From DATARH01 sp035550515 (GTDB lineage Bacteria; Pseudomonadota; Alphaproteobacteria; ATCC43930; CGMCC-115725), in NCBI GenBank assembly GCA_035550515.1, contig DASZOZ010000055.1:1-64000 (forward strand): a stretch of DNA of 64,000 nucleotides, read 5' to 3'. The position numbers were made by a program, and so were the translations under genes. This document shows, in pieces, positions 36,311 through 44,396 of the stretch (its first letter is position 1; every line of letters starts with the position of its first letter). Below the pieces are notes generated by a model. The model searched no databases. It was not told the origin of the DNA and was given only the letters and a program-made list of their open reading frames with translations.

Positions 36311-37570
36311 CTAGACCGTCCGCCCTATTCTCACAACGTCGTTGCCGTGGCGGCTGCGGATATCGTCGACCGCGCGTTCGAGGCGGCGCGGCTTGCCGTC
36401 TTCGCGGTCGAACAGCGTCGGCAGGTCGGCGGTGTCGGCGCCGGCCAGGCTGTCGGCGCCGACCCCGATCAGGCGAAACCGCGTGCCGCCGTCGGCCTCC
36501 GCGGCCAGCAGATGGCGCGCGGTGCGGAACAGCGTGTCGGCGAGCTGGCTCGGATCGGCCAGCTTGCGCGAACGGGTGCGGATGCGGAAGTCGCTGGTCT
36601 TGAGCTTCAAGGTCACGGTTCCGGCCGCCAGGGCCGACGCCTTGAGCCGGCCCGAGACCTCCTCGCACAGCGGCCACAGCGTGCGCGCCAGCGCCTCGGC
36701 GTCGCTTTCGTCGCGCGCGAAGGTGGTTTCCGCCGAGATCGACTTGGTGCGCGACACCGGCTCGACATGGCGCCGGTCGTCGCCGCGCGCCAGGCGCGCG
36801 AGCCGTCCCCCCATCTTGCCGTAGCGCCGCACGAGCTCGCGCTCGTCGAGCGCGCGCAGCTGGCCGACCAGCGCGATCCCGTCGGCCGCGAGCCGCCGCT
36901 GCATTGCCGCGCCGACACCCCACAGCAGGCCGACCGGCTTGTCCGCCAGGAACTGCGCCGCGTCGCTCTGTCCGATCACCGCGAAGCCGCGCGGCTTGTC
37001 GAGGTCCGAGGCGATCTTGGCGAGGAACTTGTTGTAGCTGAGCCCGATCGAGGCGGTAATGCCGAAACTCGCCTCGATCCGGCGCACCAGTGCAACCAGC
37101 GCCTGGGCCGGTGTCGCGCCGTTGACCGGCCCGGTGCCGGTGAGGTCGAGAAACGCCTCGTCGATCGACAGCGGCTCGACCAGCGGCGTCAGCCGCCGCA
37201 TCTCGGCGCGCACGGCACGGCCGACATCGCGGTATTTCGCCATATCCGGCCGGATCACCACGGCGTGCGGGCAGCGCTCCAGCGCCTGGAACATCGGCAT
37301 CGCCGAGCGCACGCCGTACAACCGGGCGACGTAACAGCAAGCCAGCACCACCCCGCGCTGCCGGCCGCCGACGATGACCGGCTGCTCGGCAAGCTCGGGC
37401 CGGTCGCGCTTCTCGACCGTGGCGTAGAAGGCGTCGCAATCGAGATGGGCGATGCCGAGGGTGTCGAGCTCGGGATGCGCGACGATCCGCGGCGAGCCGC
37501 AGGCCCCGCACCGCCGCGCGTCGTCCGGCGCGGCGGCGACCGCGCCGCATTCGCGGCATAGCGTCGTCAC
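36311..37570 (-). CDS. dinB: DNA polymerase IV with an N-terminal zinc-ribbon-like extension
   Basis: 419 residues from a GTG. The Y-family polymerase core starts at IAHLDCDAFYATVEKRD (catalytic Asp), continues with LSIDEAFLDLTGT (second acidic pair) and SIGLSYNKFLAKIASDLDKP. Before it, residues 1-30 hold LCRECG...RCGACG, a CxxC-x13-CxxC pattern fit to bind zinc, absent from E. coli DinB but seen in some alphaproteobacterial forms. Translesion synthesis is the family role. No LexA-like box was identified upstream by eye. Confidence 0.93.
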   Translation of the reverse strand: MTTLCRECGAVAAAPDDARRCGACGSPRIVAHPELDTLGIAHLDCDAFYATVEKRDRPELAEQPVIVGGRQRGVVLACCYVARLYGVRSAMPMFQALERCPHAVVIRPDMAKYRDVGRAVRAEMRRLTPLVEPLSIDEAFLDLTGTGPVNGATPAQALVALVRRIEASFGITASIGLSYNKFLAKIASDLDKPRGFAVIGQSDAAQFLADKPVGLLWGVGAAMQRRLAADGIALVGQLRALDERELVRRYGKMGGRLARLARGDDRRHVEPVSRTKSISAETTFARDESDAEALARTLWPLCEEVSGRLKASALAAGTVTLKLKTSDFRIRTRSRKLADPSQLADTLFRTARHLLAAEADGGTRFRLIGVGADSLAGADTADLPTLFDREDGKPRRLERAVDDIRSRHGNDVVRIGRTV

Positions 37571-37679
37571 CGGGGATCGCCTTGGGCTGGACCGGCTGAG
37601 AGCGTCATTCCGGGTTCGGCCTGGGGGCCGCCCCGGTCAGGCCCTGCGGTGCTCAACAAAGGCGAGCTTCGGCCGCGGG

Positions 37680-38600
37680 TCATCCCGCTTCGTCCGGCCG
37701 CCACAGCCAGGCGGCGCCGCGGACGCCGCTCGAGTCGCCGTGCTTTGGCGGCAGCAAGCGGGTGACGACGGTGTCGGAGAAGACATACCGGCCCCACAGC
37801 CGCGGCACCTCCTCGTAGAGCCGGGCGATCGCCGACAGGCCGCCGCCGAGCACGATCGCCTCGGGATCGAGGATGTTGACGACGTGCGCGAGCGCCCGGG
37901 CGAGGCGCTCGGCGTAGCGGTCGAGCGTGGCCCGGCAGGCAGCGTCGCCGGCGGCGGCAGCGGCGACGATCCGCTCGCCAGGGAGATCGGCGCCGCCATG
38001 CCGGCGGTGGTCCGCCGCCAGTCCCGGCCCGGACAGGAATGTCTCGATGCAGCCGTCGCGGCCGCAATAGCAGCGCGGCCCGGGCCGTTCGTCGGCTTGC
38101 GGCCAGGGCAGGGGGTTGTGGCCCCATTCGCCGGCGATCGCATTGGCGCCGACGACGATCCGGCCGTCGATGACGATGCCGCCGCCGACGCCGGTGCCGA
38201 GGATGACGCCGAACACCGAGCCGCGGCCTGCCGCCGCACCGTCGCTCGCCTCGCTCAACGCGAAGCAGTTGGCATCGTTGGCGAGGCGCACCGGCCGGCC
38301 GAGTGCCGCCGCCAGGTCGCGACCGAGCGGCCGGCCGATCAGCCAGGTCGAATTGGCGTTCTTGACGAACCCGGTGCCGGCGGCCGGCGTTCCGGGAATG
38401 CCGACGCCGACGGTCATTCCGCCGCCGTGCTCATGCTCGATGCCGTGCACCAGCGCCGCGACCGCGGCGACCGTCGCCGCGTAATCGCCGGCCGGTGTCG
38501 GGACGCGCCGCCGGCCGTGGACCCCACCAGCGCGATCGATCGCCGCGGCCTCGATCTTCGTGCCGCCCAGGTCGATGCCGATGCGAAACCCTGCGGTCAT
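37680..38600 (-). CDS. ROK-family sugar kinase
   Basis: 306 residues. ATP site GIDLGGTKIEAAAID, sugar site NDANCFALSEASDG, and the ROK zinc site CYCGRDGCIETFLSG (CxCGxxGCxE) are all present. Likely phosphorylates a hexose (fructokinase- or NagK-like) in the cytoplasm; no DNA-binding domain, so not a NagC-type repressor. It stands alone between dinB and divK. Confidence 0.9.
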   Translation of the reverse strand: MTAGFRIGIDLGGTKIEAAAIDRAGGVHGRRRVPTPAGDYAATVAAVAALVHGIEHEHGGGMTVGVGIPGTPAAGTGFVKNANSTWLIGRPLGRDLAAALGRPVRLANDANCFALSEASDGAAAGRGSVFGVILGTGVGGGIVIDGRIVVGANAIAGEWGHNPLPWPQADERPGPRCYCGRDGCIETFLSGPGLAADHRRHGGADLPGERIVAAAAAGDAACRATLDRYAERLARALAHVVNILDPEAIVLGGGLSAIARLYEEVPRLWGRYVFSDTVVTRLLPPKHGDSSGVRGAAWLWRPDEAG

Positions 38601-38817
38601 TGGGTCGACTCGCTATTCGCTCTTTGTTCTCATAATCCATTTCCCCGCGGAGTGCAAATTCCCCCTATCCGGCGCGCGTTTGGCGGTGAGACCGCCGGGT
38701 CCATCCTTACCTTTTCTTAAGTTCGTTCCTCTAGAAACGCTTGTGGATCGTGACGCGGGCCCTGGGCCGGTCGCGTCAACCTGCCCCGAGCGGCGCCATC
38801 TGTGGGGTCACGCGACA

Positions 38818-39228
38818 ATGACGATGCAACTGGTCAGTGGGGATCAAGGTCCCGGCAAGCCGTGCTCGAAAAAAGTTCTGATCGTTGAGGACAACGATCT
38901 CAACATGAAGCTTTTCAACGACCTCCTGGAAGCGCACGGCTATCACACGCTGCAGACGCGCGACGGAGTCGAGGCCCTCAAGCTGGCCCGCCAGCATCGC
39001 CCGGACCTGATCCTGATGGATATCCAGTTGCCGGAAATCTCCGGTCTCGAAGTCACCAAATGGCTCAAGGAGGACGACGATCTGCGGGCCATCCCGGTGA
39101 TCGCCGTCACCGCCTTCGCGATGAAGGGCGACGAAGAGAAAATCCGCGGCGGCGGCTGCGAGGCGTACATCGCCAAGCCGATCTCGGTGGCCAGCTTTCT
39201 GCGCACCGTCGAACGCTTTCTCGCGTAA
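38818..39228 (+). CDS. divK: DivK response regulator
   Basis: 136 residues: a single receiver domain (KKVLIVEDNDLNMKLFNDLL; phospho-Asp in LILMDIQLP; KPISVASFL with the conserved Lys) after a 17-residue extension. This is almost the canonical DivK sequence. Known: DivK controls the CtrA phosphorelay and cell polarity with PleC, DivJ and DivL. It is 37 bases ahead of pleD, the Caulobacter order. The ATG at 38818 is followed by another at 38824; the extension may be untranslated. The 217-base gap upstream has an AT-rich stretch around 38709-38735 that may hold a CtrA site. Confidence 0.95.
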   Translation: MTMQLVSGDQGPGKPCSKKVLIVEDNDLNMKLFNDLLEAHGYHTLQTRDGVEALKLARQHRPDLILMDIQLPEISGLEVTKWLKEDDDLRAIPVIAVTAFAMKGDEEKIRGGGCEAYIAKPISVASFLRTVERFLA

Positions 39229-39265
39229 TCGCGCGATACCCTCTCACCCTTAGCACGGCCCAGCC

Positions 39266-40663
39266 ATGACCGCACGCGTGCTCGTCGTCGACGACGTCGA
39301 ACTCAACGTCAAGCTGCTCGAAGCCAAGCTGTCGAGCGAATATTTCCACGTGATCCCGGCCTTCAACGGACCGAGCGCGCTCGAACTGGCCGACCGCGAG
39401 CTGCCCGACATCATCCTGCTCGATGTGATGATGCCGCGGATGGACGGGTTCGAGGTCTGCCGCCGCCTCAAGGCCAACCCGCGCACCACCGACATCCCGG
39501 TCGTCATGGTGACGGCGCTCTCCGACATCGCGGACCGTTTGCGCGGCCTGGAGGCGGGCGCCGACGATTTTCTCACCAAGCCGGTCAACGACATCGCGCT
39601 GTTCGCGCGCGTCCGCTCGCTGGTGCGGCTGAAGCGGATGATGGAGGAGCTGCGGCTGCGCGAGGAGATCTGCGGCCGGTTCGGCAGCCAGGACGAGCAT
39701 CCCGGCCATGCCGAGACGATATCCGCCGCGCGCATCATGCTGGTCGAGCAGCAAGGGTTCGGCGCCTCCCGCATCGCCGACACGCTGGCGCCGATCGCCG
39801 ACACCGTGCAGCAGGTCGGCAGCGGCGACGAGGCGCAGCGCGTGCTCGACGAATCCTATGAGCTGATCATCCTCAGCCTGTCGATGCCGGACGGCGACCC
39901 GCTGCGCCTGGTGTCGCAATGGCGGGCGAGCGAAACGTCGCGGCAATTGCCGATCCTGCTGCTGGCCGACGAGGGCGAGCTGCCGCGGCTGGCGAAGGGG
40001 CTCGATCTCGGCGCCAACGACTATCTGATCCGGCCGGTCGACCGCAATGAGCTGCTGGCGCGCGTGCGCACCCAGGTGCGGCGCAAGCGGCTGCAAGACC
40101 GGTTGCGCGAGAATTACCGCCGCAGCCTGTCGCTGGCGCTGACCGACGAACTGACCGGCCTCTACAACCGCCGCTATGTCGTCGCCCATCTCGAAGAACT
40201 GGTCACGCGGGTCAATGCCGAGGGCATCACCGACACATCGCTGATGATGTTCGATATCGACCACTTCAAGTCGGTCAACGACCAGTACGGCCACCCCGGC
40301 GGCGACGACGCCCTGCGCCAGATTGCCGACCGTGCGCTGCGCGGCGTGCGCAGCATCGACCTGGTGGCCCGGCTCGGCGGCGAGGAGTTTGTCGTGGTCA
40401 TGCCGGAAACGCGGCTGGATGCGGCGGTCACCGTTGCCGAGCGGTTGCGCCGGTCGGTCGCCAACGAGCCGTTCCTGATCCACACCGTCGGGGAGCGCCG
40501 GCCGATCACGATCAGTGTCGGCGTCGCCACGGCCCGATCGGGCGACTCGGTCGATACGCTGCTGCAGCGGGCCGACGACGCGCTCTATCAGGCCAAGAAT
40601 ACCGGGCGAAATCAGGTCGTCGCGGAAGAAGGGGTGAGTGTTCCGCTCGCGGTGGCGTCGTAG
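39266..40663 (+). CDS. pleD: PleD diguanylate cyclase response regulator
   Basis: 465 residues: receiver domain 1 (VLVVDDVELNVKLLEAK; phospho-Asp in IILLDVMMPRMD), an adaptor receiver 2 (about 154-270, without the full acidic pocket), and a GGDEF domain (about 290-455) with the active site ARLGGEEFVVVMP. The inhibitory I-site RxxD is present as RSID five residues ahead. It makes c-di-GMP after phosphorylation. Known: PleD drives the swarmer-to-stalked transition. Confidence 0.96.
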   Translation: MTARVLVVDDVELNVKLLEAKLSSEYFHVIPAFNGPSALELADRELPDIILLDVMMPRMDGFEVCRRLKANPRTTDIPVVMVTALSDIADRLRGLEAGADDFLTKPVNDIALFARVRSLVRLKRMMEELRLREEICGRFGSQDEHPGHAETISAARIMLVEQQGFGASRIADTLAPIADTVQQVGSGDEAQRVLDESYELIILSLSMPDGDPLRLVSQWRASETSRQLPILLLADEGELPRLAKGLDLGANDYLIRPVDRNELLARVRTQVRRKRLQDRLRENYRRSLSLALTDELTGLYNRRYVVAHLEELVTRVNAEGITDTSLMMFDIDHFKSVNDQYGHPGGDDALRQIADRALRGVRSIDLVARLGGEEFVVVMPETRLDAAVTVAERLRRSVANEPFLIHTVGERRPITISVGVATARSGDSVDTLLQRADDALYQAKNTGRNQVVAEEGVSVPLAVAS

Positions 40664-40694
40664 GGCGGCCGGCAGCTTTCCGCAAAGACCGACG

Positions 40695-40862
40695 CTATTT
40701 GATCTTCGCTTCCTTGAAGATCACATGCTTGCGCGCGACCGGGTCGAACTTCTTCAGTTCGAGCTTGTTGGTCTTGGTCCGCGGGTTCTTCTTCGTCACA
40801 TAGAAATAGCCGGTGTCGGCGCTGCTGACGAGCTTGATCTGGACGGTGTTGGTCTTGGCCAT
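40695..40862 (-). CDS. rpmG: 50S ribosomal protein L33
   Basis: 55-residue protein translated from the minus strand: MAKTNTVQIKLVSSADTGYF, then YVTKKNPRTKTNKLELKKFD and PVARKHVIFKEAKIK, a complete alphaproteobacterial L33 (Cys-free form). It sits 19 bases after ctp and is convergent with pleD, the known rpmG-pleD-divK arrangement. Confidence 0.97.
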   Translation of the reverse strand: MAKTNTVQIKLVSSADTGYFYVTKKNPRTKTNKLELKKFDPVARKHVIFKEAKIK

Positions 40863-40881
40863 TGCCGGGTCTCGCTAAGGC

Positions 40882-42534
40882 TCAGGGCGTTCGTGGCCCC
40901 GAAGATAACCCCCCGCTTCCCGCTGTCAAGGCGGCGGCGCCCGGCGGGGCTTGCGCCGCATTGATCGGGTGGATCGCGCCGAGCGCGGCGCTGTAGCGCG
41001 CCGGGTCGGACAGCAGCCGCTCGGCAAGCCGCAGATCGAGCGGCGACGATGTCGGTTGCGCCGGGCAACTGTGCCGCAGGGTGGACCATGCGGTATCGTT
41101 GAGCGAAGCCCGGGGGTGCGAGGCGTCGGCGTCGCTGGCGTCGACCGGCCGGCGCAGCACCGCGTCGAGCGCGGCCTCGCCGCCGCCGCCCAGGCCGCTG
41201 GTGCACAGTGTCGGCACGACCCCGTGCTGCTGCAGGTAATAGCCCGACGGGGTCACCAGCCGCGCCCAGGTGATCGTCAGCTCGCCCTCGTTGGGCAAGC
41301 GCATCACGGTCTGCACCGTGCCCTTGCCGTAGGACGACGTGCCAATCACCACCGCCCGCCCGACATCCTGCAACGCCGCCGCGACGATCTCCGACGCCGA
41401 TGCGGAGCCGCCGTTGATCAGCACGACGAGCGGGGTTGAGGGCGCCAGGCTGCGTCCGGTGGCGGCGAAATACTGGTGGCTCGCCGGGTGGCGGCCGACC
41501 GTCGAGATGATCGGCCCCTTGGCGATGAACAGGTCCGACAGGCTGACCGCCTGATCGAGCAGTCCGCCGGGATTGCCGCGCAGGTCGATGACGATGCCGG
41601 CGAGCCGCCCGTTCGCCTGGCGCTGCGCCTCGATGATGGCCTCGGTCAGGCGCTGGGTGGTGCTCTGATTGAAGCTGGCGACGCGGAAGATCGCGATGTT
41701 GCCGTCGCGCGAGGCGGTCACCGTCGGCACCACCACCAGCGCGCGTTCCACCTTGAAGTTGCGCGACGCGGAGGTTCCCGCGCGCTGCACCGTCAGCGTG
41801 ACCGCGGTGCCGATCGGGCCGCGCAGCTGGTGGATGATGTCGATCGCCTGGCGGCCGGCGACGGACGCGCCGTCGATCGCGACGATCCTGTCGCCGACTT
41901 GCACCCCGGCACGCTGCGCCGGGCTGTTGTCGCTGACCGCGGTGATGGTGAAGTCGTTGTTGGCGGTTTCCAGCGTGACGCCGATCCCGCCAAAGCCGTC
42001 GCGCGCGGCGCGCTGGTCGCGCGCCTCGTCGGGTGTCGCATAGCGCGAAAAGCGATCGAGCGCGCCGGTCATGCCGTCGAACACGGCCTTGTCGATGAGG
42101 TCTTCCGGCGTCGCGTTGACGCGCGGCGACGCCTTTTTCGCGGCCGCGATCATCTCTCCGATGATCTGGCCGCCGGTGCTGTCGTCGATATCGGGCGGGA
42201 CGCGATAATTGCCGACCGCGATGCCGTCGTAAGTCAGCGTCAGCTGATCGCGGTCGCGGATGTCGCCGCCGGTGGTCACGGCGAGCCGGCTGTCCAGCTT
42301 GCCGAGGTTCTTGGCGCCGACCAGCACCAGTTTCTGTGCCGGGATGGGGTCGAGGTAGAGGTCGGTGATCTGCTCGATCCCGCGCGCAAAGAGCTTGCCG
42401 GTGCCGGCTTCCCGCCCGCCGTCCCGGACGCCGCCGCTGCACGCGGCGAGCGCCGCGAGCAGCATCGCCGGCGCGAGACGGCGCGCACAAGCCAATGGGG
42501 ACCGGCTCGATAATAGTGGCGCGCGGATTGACAA
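40882..42534 (-). CDS. S41-family C-terminal processing peptidase (lipoprotein)
   Basis: 550 residues. A lipobox (LLAALAACSGG) near residue 32 suggests an inner- or outer-membrane-anchored periplasmic protease. A PDZ domain (FGGIGVTLETANNDFTITAV) precedes the S41 core with the catalytic Ser in GGSASASEIVAAALQD and the general-base Lys in SSYGKGTVQTVMRLP. The start is unsure: TTG at 42534, TTG 13 codons on, or ATG at residue 24; the second best fits a signal peptide. It lies between rnr and rpmG, where other alphaproteobacteria rarely have a protease. Confidence 0.9.
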   Translation of the reverse strand: MSIRAPLLSSRSPLACARRLAPAMLLAALAACSGGVRDGGREAGTGKLFARGIEQITDLYLDPIPAQKLVLVGAKNLGKLDSRLAVTTGGDIRDRDQLTLTYDGIAVGNYRVPPDIDDSTGGQIIGEMIAAAKKASPRVNATPEDLIDKAVFDGMTGALDRFSRYATPDEARDQRAARDGFGGIGVTLETANNDFTITAVSDNSPAQRAGVQVGDRIVAIDGASVAGRQAIDIIHQLRGPIGTAVTLTVQRAGTSASRNFKVERALVVVPTVTASRDGNIAIFRVASFNQSTTQRLTEAIIEAQRQANGRLAGIVIDLRGNPGGLLDQAVSLSDLFIAKGPIISTVGRHPASHQYFAATGRSLAPSTPLVVLINGGSASASEIVAAALQDVGRAVVIGTSSYGKGTVQTVMRLPNEGELTITWARLVTPSGYYLQQHGVVPTLCTSGLGGGGEAALDAVLRRPVDASDADASHPRASLNDTAWSTLRHSCPAQPTSSPLDLRLAERLLSDPARYSAALGAIHPINAAQAPPGAAALTAGSGGLSSGPRTP

Positions 42535-42627
42535 GCCCGATCCCCCGGTTCGCCGCCGGCCGTCGCGTCTCCCGCGGCGATGGCCAGTGACGAAAGGCGG
42601 TCACAGTAGTTTCTCGCCGCCCACCGA

Positions 42628-44259
42628 TCAATGTCGGCGCCGCCGCAACTGCCTGCCTTCGCGGACTCGCCGATGCGGCGCCGGGGCCGGTGCCCGCGTC
42701 TCTCCCGGCTCGTCGATGCGAAACACCAGACGGCCGGCGAGCGGGTCGGCTTCCGCGAGGCGCACGGTGACGGCGTCTCCCAGGCCGAACTCGCGTCGCG
42801 AATGTCGGCCGACGAGGCGCATCTTGCGCGCGTCGAAGCGATAAAAATCGGGCGGCAACCCGGCAAGCGGCAGCAGGCCGTCGGCGCCGTTCCCGGCCAG
42901 CGTCACGAACAAGCCATAGCGCTGGACGCCGTTGACGCGGCCGTCGAACACCTCGCCGACTCGCGCGCCGAGCAGTTGCGCGCGGTAGCGTTCGATCGCC
43001 GCGCGCTCGGCCGCGGCGGCGCGGCGCTCGGTGGCCGAGACGTGCTTGCCGATCGCGTCGAGGTCTTCGACCGGAAAGCTCTCGCCGAGCAGCGCCCGGT
43101 GCACCACAAGGTCGGCATAGCGGCGAATCGGCGAGGTGAAATGCGCGTAGCGGCGCAGCGCCAGGCCGAAATGGCCGATATTGTGCGGGCTGTACACCGC
43201 CTGCGCCTGGGCGCGCAGCACCAGGTCGTTGACCACCGGCGCCTCGGGCCGGCCGGCAACCTGCGCCAGCACGCGGTTGAACAGCGCGGGCCGGATCACC
43301 TGCCCCTTCGCCAGGCCGAGACCGGGGACGTCGATATCGGCGAGCGCCTCGCGCAGCGCGTCGAGCCGGTCGGGGTCGGGCGCGTCATGCACCCGGTAGA
43401 GACAGGCGCGGTGCCGGGCCTCCAACTCCTCGGCCGCCGCGACATTGGCGAGGATCATGAACTCCTCGATCAGCTTGTGGCTGTCGAGGCGCGAGCGCGG
43501 CTCGACCGCGACCGGGGTTCCGGCGGGGTCGAGCACGACGCGGTATTCGACCAGATCGAGCGCCAGCGCGCCGCGCGCGGCGCGGGAATCGTCGAGCGCG
43601 GCAAAAGCGCCGTAGAGCGCCGCGAGGCGCGGGGCGGCGAGGGGGAGCGGCATTGTGCCGTCGCGCGCCGCCTGGACCGCTTCGTAGGTCAGGCGCGCCG
43701 CCGAGCGCATGACCGCGCGGGCGAATCGGTGGTGTCGTTTGCGGCCGTCGCGGTCGATCCAGAGTTCCGCCACCAGACACGCGCGGTCCTCGCCGGGCTG
43801 CAGCGAGCACAGCCCGTTGGACAGCGCCTCGGGCAGCATCGGCACGACCCGGTCCGGGAAATAGACCGAGTTGCCGCGCTCGCGCGCCTCGCGGTCGAGG
43901 GCGCTGCCGGGGGCGACGTAATGCGCCACGTCGGCGATCGCCACGATCAGATGCCAGCCGCCCGGGTTTTCCGGGTCGGGGTCGGGTTCGGCCCACACCG
44001 CATCGTCGAAATCGCGCGCGTCGCTGCCGTCGATCGTCACCAGATCGATGTCGCGCAGATCGAGCCGCCCCGCGGGGCCGGCTGGCTGCGCGGCGGCGGC
44101 CTCGGCGCGGGCGGCGTCGGGAAAGACGTGCGGGATCTCGAAGCCGGCGATCGAGACCTGGCTGATCGCGCCCGGCCGGTCGGGGAAGCCCAGCCGCTCG
44201 ACGACGCGGAGGCGGATGGGGCCGTAACGCCGCGCCGGCAGCGGTTCGGCGGCGACCAA
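42628..44259 (-). CDS. rnr: Ribonuclease R, N-terminally truncated
   Basis: 543 residues from the only start codon (TTG). The RNB catalytic domain is intact: DGSDARDFDDAVW metal-binding cluster, HYVAPGSALDREARERGNSV, and YSPHNIGHFGLALRRYAHFT. An S1 domain closes it (GEVFDGRVNGVQRYGLFVTL). Usual RNase R is about 700-750 residues; the winged-helix and cold-shock domains are missing. Upstream of the TTG the frame stays open and RNase R-like (GRVIGVFRR, DRRDRNDYF) to about 44450, inside the topA 3' end, but has no start codon. Likely a 5' deletion product; a functional truncated enzyme or reassigned start is uncertain. Confidence 0.8.
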   Translation of the reverse strand: MVAAEPLPARRYGPIRLRVVERLGFPDRPGAISQVSIAGFEIPHVFPDAARAEAAAAQPAGPAGRLDLRDIDLVTIDGSDARDFDDAVWAEPDPDPENPGGWHLIVAIADVAHYVAPGSALDREARERGNSVYFPDRVVPMLPEALSNGLCSLQPGEDRACLVAELWIDRDGRKRHHRFARAVMRSAARLTYEAVQAARDGTMPLPLAAPRLAALYGAFAALDDSRAARGALALDLVEYRVVLDPAGTPVAVEPRSRLDSHKLIEEFMILANVAAAEELEARHRACLYRVHDAPDPDRLDALREALADIDVPGLGLAKGQVIRPALFNRVLAQVAGRPEAPVVNDLVLRAQAQAVYSPHNIGHFGLALRRYAHFTSPIRRYADLVVHRALLGESFPVEDLDAIGKHVSATERRAAAAERAAIERYRAQLLGARVGEVFDGRVNGVQRYGLFVTLAGNGADGLLPLAGLPPDFYRFDARKMRLVGRHSRREFGLGDAVTVRLAEADPLAGRLVFRIDEPGETRAPAPAPHRRVREGRQLRRRRH

Positions 44260-44396
44260 CTCGCCGTCGCTCGCGCCGCCGGCATGGGCGATGTCGACAA
44301 AGTAGTCGTTGCGGTCGCGGCGATCGGCAGGGTCGATCCGCCCACCGTTGTGAAGGCGGCGAAAGACGCCGATGACGCGGCCCGCAGGCTCGCGCT

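Noticed and set aside
42532..42627. A promoter (TATTAT) upstream of ctp
   Set aside because: The nearest TTGTCA is only 13 bases from the TATTAT, too short, so I left it out.
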